Shown here: positions 17,057 to 27,258 of the stretch, piece by piece | Position numbering within the stretch: position 1 is the stretch's first letter | How the letters are laid out: the number at the start of each line of letters is the position of its first letter | Source of the DNA: Candidatus Firestoneibacteriota bacterium | GTDB lineage: Bacteria; Oederibacteriota; D2-FULL-39-29 | Assembly: GCA_903928075.1 (NCBI GenBank) | Contig: CAIYPD010000085.1 | Location: 1 to 35,439 of the forward strand | Direction of reading: 5' to 3' | Length of the DNA: 35,439 bases | Notes under the pieces: generated by a model | What the model was told of the DNA's origin: nothing | Databases searched by the model: none | What the model saw: the letters and a program-made list of their open reading frames with translations, nothing else | Translations under genes and position numbers: made by a program

Positions 17057-17568
17057 TATTTATTAGGCTCCGGCCTTTCCGCGGTTATTTCTTTCCTGCC
17101 GTGCTCCCGTCTCGGACCGGACCTTCGCTCCGACCCAAGCTCTTTTAATATCTCCGTAAGCTTTTTTCTTTGGGACGGGGTTAAAATTGCGTGAAATTTA
17201 GCCAGCTGTCCTATCATAAATCTGCGCATTTCTTCTTTTTGGGCGGCTTGCGTATCCATTATTTTATTCAATTCTTTTTCGTTAAATTTTTCCCCTTCTA
17301 TCTGTTTTGTAAAAGCCGCTTCCATTTCTTTCATCTCTGCCGGAATTGATTTCTTTTTTTCCGCATTTTTTTTGAGAATCTCTTCCTTTATTACGGCGGT
17401 TGTCAACTTCTGGCTTTCTGTAAGATCCAAAGAAGAGGATATTTTATCTATCATCTGCCCGAGCTTCTCTTCGAATCTTTCCGGTTTTTTCTTAGCACAG
17501 CCAAAGCCGGCCGCTAAAAATATCCCCGCTAAAACTATCAAACAGATAATGCTTGTTTTTTTAAACAT
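17056..17568 (-). CDS. Spy/CpxP-like periplasmic protein (putative stress or metal sensor)
   Basis: The 170-residue product has an export signal ending near a cysteine (LAGIFLAAGFGCAKKK), which may be a lipoprotein site although GFGC is not a canonical lipobox. The mature part is all-helical with two LTxxQ-like motifs, LDLTESQKL and LTPSQRKKL, as in Spy, CpxP and CnrX/ZraP relatives. The C-terminal tail is basic (RRSGPRREHGRKE). The ATG at 17568 has an excellent ribosome site (GGAGGAG). It is the first gene of the sigma operon and overlaps sigma by one base. By analogy with CnrX it may sense the periplasmic state and control release of sigma from the short membrane protein; this is inference. 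Confidence 0.7.
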   Translation of the reverse strand: MFKKTSIICLIVLAGIFLAAGFGCAKKKPERFEEKLGQMIDKISSSLDLTESQKLTTAVIKEEILKKNAEKKKSIPAEMKEMEAAFTKQIEGEKFNEKELNKIMDTQAAQKEEMRRFMIGQLAKFHAILTPSQRKKLTEILKELGSERRSGPRREHGRKEITAERPEPNK

Positions 17569-17613
17569 TTATCTCCTCCTATAAAATTCCTGAAACAATC
17601 TCTTATTTGCCTG

Positions 17614-17642
17614 TTAGACCTATCTTGTGTCCCAAAGGTTCC
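17614..17642 (-). promoter_or_regulatory. ECF (sigmaE-like) promoter of the sigma operon
   Basis: The minus strand reads GGAACC (17637-17642), a 17-bp spacer and GTCTAA (17614-17619), close to the E. coli sigmaE consensus. A start near 17607 would give a leader of about 40 nt before the Spy-like ATG. The same motif with identical spacing precedes the coiled-coil gene (16187-16215), so the encoded ECF sigma factor probably drives both. Confidence 0.7.
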
Positions 17643-17657
17643 ATTATTCCTTTTTTT

Positions 17658-17699
17658 GACCTTACAGACTTTACGAACCTTATAGACTTTATGGACTAT
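17658..17699. repeat. Tandem 9-bp repeat GAC[CT]TTA[CT][AG]
   Basis: About 4.7 copies in register: GACCTTACA, GACTTTACG, AACCTTATA, GACTTTATG, GACTAT. The repeat runs into the end of yidD and supplies its last codons (Asp-Ser-Pro-stop at 17689-17697). It is related to the 10-bp units at 10627-10730, which suggests a family of short intergenic repeats in this genome. Confidence 0.65.
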
Positions 17700-17913
17700 C
17701 TTTTTTTGGCACCGGATCTGCCCCCCCTTCGTGAAACGGATGGCATTTACCAATTCTTTTTAGAGCGAGCCAGAATCCTTTAAAAAAACCGAACCTGGTA
17801 AGCGCTTCTATGGCGTACTCGGAACAGGTGGGGGTAAAACGGCAGGACGGCGGCAAATAAGGGGAAAGACCCTTCTTATATATTCGCAGCAGAAATATCA
17901 GAATTGTTTTCAT
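17689..17913 (-). CDS. yidD: YidD membrane-protein insertion efficiency factor
   Basis: YidD is a small amphipathic membrane-associated protein that assists YidC. The 74-residue product matches the family closely: [31 protein letters not shown] with the conserved cysteines, then [24 protein letters not shown]. Its ATG overlaps the rnpA stop (ATGA), giving translational coupling. Its final codons are formed by a tandem repeat (17658-17699). Unusually, yidC is not next but 7 kb further on. Confidence 0.95.
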   Translation of the reverse strand: MKTILIFLLRIYKKGLSPYLPPSCRFTPTCSEYAIEALTRFGFFKGFWLALKRIGKCHPFHEGGADPVPKKDSP

Positions 17914-18236
17914 TTTAAAAGGAGGCCGTTGTTTGTTAAAACCTTCTCGACAAGCTTTTGCACTTCTTCTTTTGTTTTTAGAAGTATTTTTCCTGAAGTT
18001 ATCAGGACGCAGGTTTTTTTTGCCGGGAGTTGTTTTCGGAAGCCTCTGACCGCTTCTCTGATTTTTCTTCTTATGGCATTTCTCTGGTGGGCTTTTTTTG
18101 CTCCGGCGGGGATAACGGCGAACCTGAACGGACCGCCGCTACTCTCACCGATTATCAGGGAAAACTCTGTTCCCCTTATTCTTTTACCTTTGTCAAATAA
18201 TAATTTTACTTCAGTAGTTCTTAAAGAATCGATCAT
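17910..18236 (-). CDS. rnpA: Ribonuclease P protein component RnpA
   Basis: Protein subunit of RNase P, which matures tRNA 5' ends together with the M1 RNA. The 108-residue product has the conserved RNR-type motif [21 protein letters not shown] (residues about 48-68) and the N-terminal substrate-binding strand region ([14 protein letters not shown]), with [11 protein letters not shown]. Its start overlaps the rpmH stop by ATGA and its stop overlaps the yidD start, so rpmH-rnpA-yidD form a tightly coupled operon. Confidence 0.93.
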   Translation of the reverse strand: MIDSLRTTEVKLLFDKGKRIRGTEFSLIIGESSGGPFRFAVIPAGAKKAHQRNAIRRKIREAVRGFRKQLPAKKTCVLITSGKILLKTKEEVQKLVEKVLTNNGLLLK

Positions 18237-18373
18237 TTTGTGATCAGGGCTTTTCTCCCTTTCGCTCTGCGTCTGGAGAGCAATTTCCTGCCACCAACTC
18301 TCCGCATCTTCTTTAAAAACCCGTGCGTTCTTTTTCTCTTCCTGTTATGCGGCTGTAATGTTCTTTTAACCAT
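18233..18373 (-). CDS. rpmH: 50S ribosomal protein L34
   Basis: The 46-residue product reads [20 protein letters not shown] then [26 protein letters not shown] in the family's characteristic pattern (KRTxQPxxRKRxxxHGFxxRM...GRxxLxxRRAKGR). The ATG at 18373 has a GGAGG ribosome site and a strong promoter upstream. The stop overlaps rnpA (ATGA). L34 lies at the peptide-exit side of the 50S subunit. Confidence 0.96.
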   Translation of the reverse strand: MVKRTLQPHNRKRKRTHGFLKKMRRVGGRKLLSRRRAKGRKALITK

Positions 18374-18417
18374 ATTAAAGTATCCTCCACGTTAATTTTA
18401 TCTTTCTTCGTTTTCTA

Positions 18418-18446
18418 AATATATCATAGCCCCGCCTCTTTGTCAA
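18418..18446 (-). promoter_or_regulatory. Strong sigma70-type promoter of rpmH-rnpA-yidD
   Basis: The minus strand shows a perfect TTGACA (18441-18446), a 17-bp spacer and TATATT (18418-18423), 44 bp upstream of the rpmH start. It faces away from dnaA. Its quality shows the organism's housekeeping sigma uses the standard consensus. Confidence 0.8.
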
Positions 18447-18621
18447 ACTTATACTATTACCCAAAGAAGCTATTAAAAAAATCAAGCAATTTTGGGTGAA
18501 TCCTTCTGATTACAAGACTATAGGATTTTACTGATTTAACTTACTGCTTTTATTATTCAATTTTAATAATCTGTGGAATCAAAAAGAATAGCAATCGGTG
18601 GAATCTTTTTTCAAATATCTC

Positions 18622-18650
18622 TTGACATTCATTTACAACTGTTATATGAT
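18622..18650 (+). promoter_or_regulatory. Sigma70-type promoter of dnaA
   Basis: TTGACA (18622-18627), 17-bp spacer, TATGAT (18645-18650) on the plus strand. A start near 18657 would give a leader of about 300 nt carrying a hairpin and the DnaA-box cluster. The boxes downstream of the promoter would allow DnaA autorepression. Confidence 0.7.
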
Positions 18651-18711
18651 TTAACTCGTTCGATCGGGAGCTTATTTATCTTCCGGACATATTTTTGTGT
18701 TTTACCCCTAT

Positions 18712-18730
18712 GACAGGCCTTGAGCCTGTC
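18712..18730 (+). other. Hairpin in the dnaA leader
   Basis: GACAGGC and GCCTGTC pair perfectly around a 5-nt loop (CTTGA). An outer, imperfect ACCCCT/AAGGGT stem (about 18705-18746) extends it, and a T-rich stretch (TTTGTATTT) follows. It could act as an attenuator or leaky terminator in the dnaA leader. Function is not proven. Confidence 0.4.
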
Positions 18731-18763
18731 TTTGTATTTAAGGGTATGACCACCACAACAGGT

Positions 18764-18876
18764 TGTGGATAACTATCTGTAAATATACCACTAATTGTGC
18801 CTGTGGATAACTATTAAAACGCTTTGATAATATATGCTTTTATACATATTAACATTGTTGATAAATATGTGGATAA
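18764..18876 (+). promoter_or_regulatory. DnaA-box cluster upstream of dnaA
   Basis: Three TGTGGATAA boxes (18764-18772, 18802-18810, 18868-18876) and one TGTTGATAA (18856-18864) all point toward dnaA. They form one half of a bipartite origin around dnaA and lie downstream of the dnaA promoter. The stretch around the TGTTGATAA box (18847-18868) is nearly identical to 3058-3079 upstream of mnmG. The rest of the rpmH-dnaA gap (18374-18956) holds two divergent promoters and a hairpin, and no gene. Confidence 0.85.
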
Positions 18877-18956
18877 ATGCACGTTTTTGACACTAATTCG
18901 CACTTTTTGCATCTATTTGTTGCGATATTGCATTATATTATAAGGGGAAATAGCAG

Positions 18957-20309
18957 ATGGCGGATGTTTCATTATGGAACACAGCATTAGAGATTATTAA
19001 AACAAAAATAACCAAACAATCTTTTGATACCTGGTTTAGCACTATAAAACCGTTATCTTATGATTTGAATAGTTCTATTTTAACCGTCGAAGTCCCGAAT
19101 AAATTTTCAAAAGATTGGATAGAAAATTCTCACAAAACACTAATTCTCGAAAGTTTAAAGATGATCGAAAATAAAGATGTCGCCTTTAATGTTCTGGTTT
19201 CTGACGCCAAGCAGCCGCCGTTAATTCCGGAAAGCTCAAATACCCAGCCTATCCGGGAAACTAAATTTAACGCCAGCACGATTATCGGCTTATCTCTTGA
19301 TCCCAAGTTAATCTTTGATAATTTCATTGTGGGAGATTCCAACCGGTTTGCCCACGGGGCTTGTGTTGCGGTCTCTGAGGCCCCGGCAAAATCCTATAAT
19401 CCTGTTTTTATTTACGGCGGGGTGGGTTTGGGAAAAACCCATTTACTTCACGCTATAGGTAACGCCATAAGAAAGTCGGATCCTTCTTTAAAAATCGCTT
19501 ACCTTACCTCCGAACAATTTTTAAACGAAATGGTGGCGGCTATAACCAGCGGAAAAATAAATGACTTCCGGAACAAATACCGCTATGTCGATTTGCTTAT
19601 GATAGACGACATTCAGTTTTTGCAGGGGAAGGAGGGGATGCAGGAGGAGTTTTTTCACACCTTCAATGTGCTTTACTCGGCCAACAGACAAATACTCGCC
19701 ACCTCGGATTCTAAACCACAGGAATTAAAAATAGAAGAAAGATTAAAATCAAGATTTGAAATGGGCCTTATTGCCGATATCGGCTCTCCCAGTCTCGAAC
19801 TCCGGGTTGCTATTTTAAAAAAGAAAGCGGAGACGGAAAAAGTTTATCTTTCCGATGAGATTTGTTTATATATCTCTAACATGGAACAACACGACATCCG
19901 GAAGCTGGGCGGCTATCTGACAAAGATTATTGCCTACTCCTCGATTACTAAATCAAAAATTTCCCTCGACCTGGTCAAGGAATGTTTAAAAGATGTCACG
20001 CCGTCGGCGCTGGAAAGAAAAATAACCATCGAGGAACTAAAAGAAGCCGTCGTAAAATATTATAAATTAAAACCCTCGGATATGGTAACAAAAAAACGCA
20101 CCCAGCCCGCTGCTTTTGCAAGACAGGTGGCTATGTACCTGACCCGGGAACTTACGGATATGTCCCTGCCGGAGATAGGCCAAAATTTCGGAGGAAGAGA
20201 TCATTCTACGGTCATACATGCTTACGATACTATCGCCGCAAAAATCCAGACCGACCTGGTCTTAAGTCAGGAACTAAAAGAAATACAAGATTTAGCAAAA
20301 CAACTCTAA
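18957..20309 (+). CDS. dnaA: Chromosomal replication initiator DnaA
   Basis: AAA+ initiator that binds DnaA boxes and unwinds oriC. The 450-residue protein has domain I (residues 1-80, WNTALEIIKTKITKQSFDTWF), a short linker, the AAA+ domain with Walker A GGVGLGKTH (154-162), Walker B LLMIDDIQFLQGK and sensor-type residues in SRFEMGLIADI. The C-terminal DNA-binding domain IV carries the signature GGRDHSTVIHAYDTI. The ATG at 18957 follows AAGGGGAAA. It is divergent from rpmH and followed by the origin and dnaN, as in many bacteria. Confidence 0.98.
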   Translation: MADVSLWNTALEIIKTKITKQSFDTWFSTIKPLSYDLNSSILTVEVPNKFSKDWIENSHKTLILESLKMIENKDVAFNVLVSDAKQPPLIPESSNTQPIRETKFNASTIIGLSLDPKLIFDNFIVGDSNRFAHGACVAVSEAPAKSYNPVFIYGGVGLGKTHLLHAIGNAIRKSDPSLKIAYLTSEQFLNEMVAAITSGKINDFRNKYRYVDLLMIDDIQFLQGKEGMQEEFFHTFNVLYSANRQILATSDSKPQELKIEERLKSRFEMGLIADIGSPSLELRVAILKKKAETEKVYLSDEICLYISNMEQHDIRKLGGYLTKIIAYSSITKSKISLDLVKECLKDVTPSALERKITIEELKEAVVKYYKLKPSDMVTKKRTQPAAFARQVAMYLTRELTDMSLPEIGQNFGGRDHSTVIHAYDTIAAKIQTDLVLSQELKEIQDLAKQL

Positions 20310-20464
20310 TCCTTTACCCGGAGTTATCGATCCCGTTGGCCTCAGGAATTATTACTCAATTACCGGTTTGCTAGAGGAAGAAGCACTTTCTTTTTTACCG
20401 TTCCTCTGAACTTCTATCCCTCTATTTAGTTACTCACAATATGTGAATATTAATGGTTAATAAC

Positions 20465-20640
20465 TTATCCACAGGTGAATTACAAAAAGTTATCCACATA
20501 ATCCACAGCTACCCACATTTTAATTAACACAATTACCAACAGGTGTTTAACTGCTCTAATATTGACTTATCGGGCTATTCACATATCCACAGCTCCTACT
20601 ACTACTGCTACTATCTTTATAAGGTATATTTAATATAATA
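20465..20640 (+). other. oriC: oriC: DnaA boxes, DnaA-trio and AT-rich unwinding region
   Basis: In the 524-bp dnaA-dnaN gap, boxes TTATCCACA lie at 20465-20473 and 20490-20498, TAATCCACA at 20499-20507, and ATATCCACA at 20583-20591. The last is followed by GCTC and then six in-register triplets CTA CTA CTA CTG CTA CTA (20596-20613). The complementary strand therefore reads 3'-GAT-5' repeats, as in the DnaA-trio of the B. subtilis basal unwinding system. AT-rich DNA (TTTATAAGGTATATTTAATA, from about 20616) follows as the unwinding region. Order and spacing fit the known box, GC-rich spacer, trio, melting-site design. No gene is present in 20310-20833. Confidence 0.85.
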
Positions 20641-20756
20641 AGAGATCTTCTTTTGTTTGTATAACTCTATTTTTACGCTAATATTTTATACTTAAAAAGA
20701 GCAAGCAAAGATTTTACATTATTGTTTTAAATATATTCCCGGGCTTAATCTTAATA

Positions 20757-20785
20757 TTGTAATATTATTTTTTATTATGTATAAT
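20757..20785 (+). promoter_or_regulatory. Promoter of dnaN
   Basis: TTGTAA (20757-20762), 17-bp spacer, perfect TATAAT (20780-20785). Transcription would start near 20792, about 40 nt before the dnaN ATG at 20834. This also argues against the upstream in-frame ATG at 20777, which would lie before the transcript start. Confidence 0.65.
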
Positions 20786-20833
20786 GAACGCAGTTATAAT
20801 ATTTTATTTAATAGAGACAGGGGGAAGCAACAA

Positions 20834-21937
20834 ATGAAAATATCCTGCAAAAAAAATGATCTGCTGGAAAACTTACAGAAAATAGAAGGCGCTGTAGGAG
20901 TAAAAACTACCCTCCCTGTTTTAAATAATTTTCTGGTAGAAACGATAGATAAAAAACTTCATTTTACGGCTACGGATCTTGAATTAACGGTAAAATGTTC
21001 CGTCGGTGAAAGCATAAATATTATTGATCCGGGGGCGATAACTATCCCGGCAAAAAAATTCATAGACATTATCAGAGAATTGCCGGACTCGGAAATTTTA
21101 ATTGATGTAAATGAAAAAAATAATATTACCGTTAAATGCGACAAGATTGTTTATAAACTTATGGGGCTGCCAAAATCCGAGTACCCGCCGATTCTTGAGC
21201 AGAAGAAAGAAACCGTAAACTTTAAAGTTAACAAAGCCGTATTTAAAGAAATGATAAGAAAGACAATTTTTGCGGTCTCACTGGATGATACGAGAAAAAT
21301 TTTAACCGGTGTTCTTCTGGTAGTTGAAAACAATGAAATGAAGATGGTGGGGACCGACGGTCACCGGCTGGCTTTTATTAAAAATCAGGTAGGTAAAACA
21401 GAAAATACCAAAATAATTATTCCGACAAAAGTTTTAAATGAACTCCAGAAATTTCTTAAAGAAGATGAGGATGATGTTGAAATCCTTGTCTATGAAAACC
21501 AGATAACTTTTAAATTTGACAACCTGGTCGTAACTTCACGGCTCATTGACGGACAGTATCCGAGCTACGAACAGATAATTAACCGTATCTTCGATAAAAA
21601 AGTAAAAGTAAATACCGAAATTCTTACAAAAGCCGTAAAAAGAGTTTCGCTCCTGGCTATAGATAAGGCCAGCGCAATAAAGATCAAGGCCTCGGAAGGA
21701 AAACTGCTGATAAATGCCACCACGGCGGATGTCGGAGAAGCGGAAGAAGAAGTTGCCGCGGATTATAAAGGTGAAGAGATGGCCATTGCCTTCAACGCAA
21801 AATATGTCGCGGATGTCTTAAAAGTTGTGGGCACCGAAGATGTTGAAATACAACTGCGGGACACGATGTCGGCAGGTTTAGTAAAGGCGCCCAACGCAGA
21901 AAACTACCTTTACATTATAATGCCTGTTCGGATCTGA
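20834..21937 (+). CDS. dnaN: DNA polymerase III beta subunit (sliding clamp)
   Basis: DnaN forms the ring that tethers replicative polymerase to DNA. From ATG 20834 the 367-residue product begins MKISCKKNDLLENLQKIEGA, the family N-terminus, preceded by AGGGGGAAG. Three topologically similar domains are evident. Conserved pieces include TLPVLNNFLVE, FTATDLELTVKC, GTDGHRLAF, RLIDGQYPSYEQII and the C-terminal YLYIIMPVRI that forms part of the clamp-binding pocket. It is followed 10 bp later by recF in the common dnaA-dnaN-recF order. Confidence 0.97.
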   Translation: MKISCKKNDLLENLQKIEGAVGVKTTLPVLNNFLVETIDKKLHFTATDLELTVKCSVGESINIIDPGAITIPAKKFIDIIRELPDSEILIDVNEKNNITVKCDKIVYKLMGLPKSEYPPILEQKKETVNFKVNKAVFKEMIRKTIFAVSLDDTRKILTGVLLVVENNEMKMVGTDGHRLAFIKNQVGKTENTKIIIPTKVLNELQKFLKEDEDDVEILVYENQITFKFDNLVVTSRLIDGQYPSYEQIINRIFDKKVKVNTEILTKAVKRVSLLAIDKASAIKIKASEGKLLINATTADVGEAEEEVAADYKGEEMAIAFNAKYVADVLKVVGTEDVEIQLRDTMSAGLVKAPNAENYLYIIMPVRI

Positions 21938-21946
21938 CGCCTTTAG

Positions 21947-23056
21947 ATGGAAATCAGGTCAATAAGCGTCAAGAACTTCAGAAACATCAAAGACGCGGAA
22001 GTTACGGGCTTAAAAAGGGTTAATCTTATAACCGGCGGAAATGCCCAGGGCAAAACAAATTTTCTCGAAAGCATCTTCTACCTGTCTACTTTGTCTTCCA
22101 GCCGCATGAAAACTTTAAACGATCTTATCACGCTTAATGAGTCGTACTTTTCGCTCCGGTGCAAAGTTGAAAAAAACGGTTTATCCAAAACCCTGGAAGC
22201 TTTCTACGGCCTGGGCAAAGACACCTCGGTCCGGGTCAATGAAAATCCCGTTTCCAAAAAGAACGAATACATCGGGGAATTGCAAATAGTAAAATTTTCC
22301 CCGGAAGATATTGATCTAATAAAAAGATCTCCCGTGGAAAGAAGAAGGAATCTAAATATTCTTATCTCCCAGATGAGCCGGTCCTATTTAAGCGACCTTT
22401 CAAGATATCATCAGGTCCTGGCGCAAAAGAACAAACTGCTTTTTCAAATTAACGAAGGCCGGGCCGACAGGAAATTGCTTTTGGTCTGGAATGCCCAGCT
22501 TGTGGAGACGGGTACCCGGATAGTAAAGGCCCGTCTGGAAGCGATTGACAATCTCAAAGACCGCCTTAAGGATTTACAGGCAAAGATTTCCGGGGGCAAA
22601 GAGGACATAAGTATTTCTTATAAATGTTCTTTTGAGACGGCGGGGGATGCGGCCGCGAATTTTGAAGCAAAAATTAACGCAATGCAGGAAAAGGAAATAA
22701 TACGCAAGGCCTCTCTGGTCGGCCCGCACCGGGACGATGTGATTTTTATTTTAAACGGGCAGGATGCAAAATATTTTTCCTCGGAAGGCCAGCAGAGATC
22801 CATAATTATTAATTTAAAACTTTCCGAATATATGCTTATGAAGGAGAAAACCGGCGAGGAGCCGGTCGTGCTCATTGACGATATTTTCTTTGACCTTGAT
22901 GAAAACCGCAGGACAGCCATTCTCTCGGTTTTTAACGGCATGGCGCAGGTTTTTCTGGCGGGGACGGAAGATAAAAATTTTCAAAAATATTTCACGGATT
23001 ATGCTTTATTTAAAATTGAAGACGGGAAGGTAACGGCGGATGGCGAGAAAAAATAA
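21947..23056 (+). CDS. recF: DNA replication and repair protein RecF
   Basis: RecF is an SMC-like ATPase that loads RecA at gaps with RecO and RecR. The 369-residue protein carries Walker A GGNAQGKTN (30-38), RECF motifs FSPEDIDLIKRSPVERRRNLN, the ABC-type signature SEGQQRSIIINLKLSE and Walker B PVVLIDDIFFDLDENRR. It starts 10 bp after dnaN without a clear ribosome site, so coupling to dnaN is likely. Its 3' end overlaps dciA by 17 bp. Confidence 0.96.
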   Translation: MEIRSISVKNFRNIKDAEVTGLKRVNLITGGNAQGKTNFLESIFYLSTLSSSRMKTLNDLITLNESYFSLRCKVEKNGLSKTLEAFYGLGKDTSVRVNENPVSKKNEYIGELQIVKFSPEDIDLIKRSPVERRRNLNILISQMSRSYLSDLSRYHQVLAQKNKLLFQINEGRADRKLLLVWNAQLVETGTRIVKARLEAIDNLKDRLKDLQAKISGGKEDISISYKCSFETAGDAAANFEAKINAMQEKEIIRKASLVGPHRDDVIFILNGQDAKYFSSEGQQRSIIINLKLSEYMLMKEKTGEEPVVLIDDIFFDLDENRRTAILSVFNGMAQVFLAGTEDKNFQKYFTDYALFKIEDGKVTADGEKK

Positions 23057-23390
23057 ACCTTTAGTAGGCATCGGAGATATACTGCAAAAAGCGCTCAGGC
23101 ACATTGCCGTGACCGGGGCCAAGAATGAGGCATTGCTAAATGCAAAAAAAAGTACGGCTTTTGATAAGATTAAGGAATATTCCATTTACCTTATCTGGCA
23201 GGACGCCGTCGGTGCCAATATAGCCCGGCATGCCGCTCCAAAATATTTTAATCAGGGGGTTTTAACCATAGAGGTCGATTCGTCCACCTGGATGAATGAA
23301 CTGAAATTTATGAAAAAAGACCTTATGAAAAATTTAAACGAGAAACTCGGGGTTAAGAAAGTTAAAGATATTGCCTTTAAGATCCGGTGA
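23040..23390 (+). CDS. dciA: DciA (DUF721) replicative-helicase loader/operator
   Basis: DciA interacts with DnaB-type helicase and is the ancestral helicase-loading factor in bacteria without DnaC or DnaI. The 116-residue product has the DUF721 core: IGDILQKALRHI, then YLIWQDAVGANIARHAAPKYFNQGVLTIEVDSSTWMNELKFMKKDLMKNLNEKLG and VKDIAFKIR, with the conserved W..aVG and sstWmnEL pattern. The start ATG lies within the end of recF, a 17-bp overlap. The last 40 bp of this gene are repeated imperfectly at 23751-23790. Confidence 0.9.
   Translation: MARKNKPLVGIGDILQKALRHIAVTGAKNEALLNAKKSTAFDKIKEYSIYLIWQDAVGANIARHAAPKYFNQGVLTIEVDSSTWMNELKFMKKDLMKNLNEKLGVKKVKDIAFKIR
23351..23390 (+). repeat. Direct repeat copy 1 (3' end of dciA)
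   Basis: These 40 bp match 23751-23790 at 33 of 40 positions, exactly 400 bp apart. This copy encodes VKKVKDIAFKIR-stop of DciA. The intervening DNA contains one small membrane-protein gene. Confidence 0.8.
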
Positions 23391-23474
23391 AAAGAAAGCA
23401 CTAAGGTCAAAGCACTAAATTCTAAACAAGAGCAGTAATAATTACCATTGCGAGGATAAATGAGGTAAAGAAAA

Positions 23475-23729
23475 ATGGGCATACTAAATTTTATTCTGCA
23501 TTTTATTTCTGTCTCCATCGAAATCCACATGACGAACTGGTATTTATATTTTTGTTCAATCCCTATTACCTTGGCAACAATTCTAATTATTTCCCGTTTC
23601 GGAAATAAAAAAGGAAAGAAACCTAAAGGAGTACCATACATTACAAATCTTATATTATTGTTGATTTTTATTGCTATTGAAATATGGGCGTTTATTGCAA
23701 GCTGGAAAACTTGGTATGTAGACTTTTAG
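23475..23729 (+). CDS. Small membrane protein with two TM segments, unknown function
   Basis: The 84-residue product has one hydrophobic segment in the N-terminal half (WYLYFCSIPITLATILIIS), a basic loop (RFGNKKGKKPKGV) and a second segment (NLILLLIFIAIEIWAFIAS), so both ends should face the same side. A GAGGT ribosome site lies 8 bp before ATG 23475, which supports translation. It lies between the two copies of the dciA 3' end, so it may have arrived as a small insertion. It matches no family I recognise. Confidence 0.5.
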   Translation: MGILNFILHFISVSIEIHMTNWYLYFCSIPITLATILIISRFGNKKGKKPKGVPYITNLILLLIFIAIEIWAFIASWKTWYVDF

Positions 23730-23750
23730 GGAGCTAAATGACCACTGCAA

Positions 23751-23790
23751 AGTTAAGAAAGTAAAAGATATAGCCTTTAAGATATAGTAA
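23751..23790 (+). pseudogene. Duplicated dciA 3'-end fragment (direct repeat copy 2)
   Basis: In frame this copy reads KVKKVKDIAFKI-stop, the DciA C-terminus without the rest of the gene. It is 33/40 identical to 23351-23390. It looks like a remnant from duplication or from an insertion that restored the gene end. Downstream to 24057 there is AT-rich sequence with a probable gyrB promoter and no gene. Confidence 0.75.
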
Positions 23791-23918
23791 ATGTAGTTTA
23801 GCTTCGGGAAAAGAGGCAATCCGCAATAAATAAGACGATAAATTTAAAATTTTAGCAAAAAAAAGCCGTTTTTTTTTCAATTTCCTTTTATTTTTCAGTG
23901 TTTTTAAGGGAAAATCAA

Positions 23919-23948
23919 GTGACAAAAGGGGCTTTTTTATGCTAAAAT
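23919..23948 (+). promoter_or_regulatory. Possible gyrB promoter
   Basis: GTGACA (23919-23924), 18-bp spacer, TAAAAT (23943-23948) with an extended TG motif just before it (ATGC-TAAAAT). The leader would be about 100 nt. It is a reasonable but not unique candidate in this AT-rich gap. Confidence 0.4.
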
Positions 23949-24057
23949 ATGATGATATCTATAGATAGAGTAGTTTGTAAAATGCTACTTTTATCTGTGA
24001 AATCTAACTTCAAATCTGTGTTATCAGCTCGAAGGTTTCTAGCGGAGGTAATCATAA

Positions 24058-27212
<3,155 letters not shown>

Positions 27213-27258
27213 ATTTTTATCAAAAATAAGGCCGTTCAGGCAGGGAGGTGACTACAAA

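Noticed and set aside
17658-17699. CRISPR-like array
   Set aside because: Units are only 9 bp with no spacers and no cas genes nearby; it is a simple tandem repeat.
17538-17753. 71-codon reading frame containing [13 protein letters not shown]
   Set aside because: The pattern is produced by the 9-bp tandem repeat, and the frame spans the ECF promoter and the ends of two real genes.
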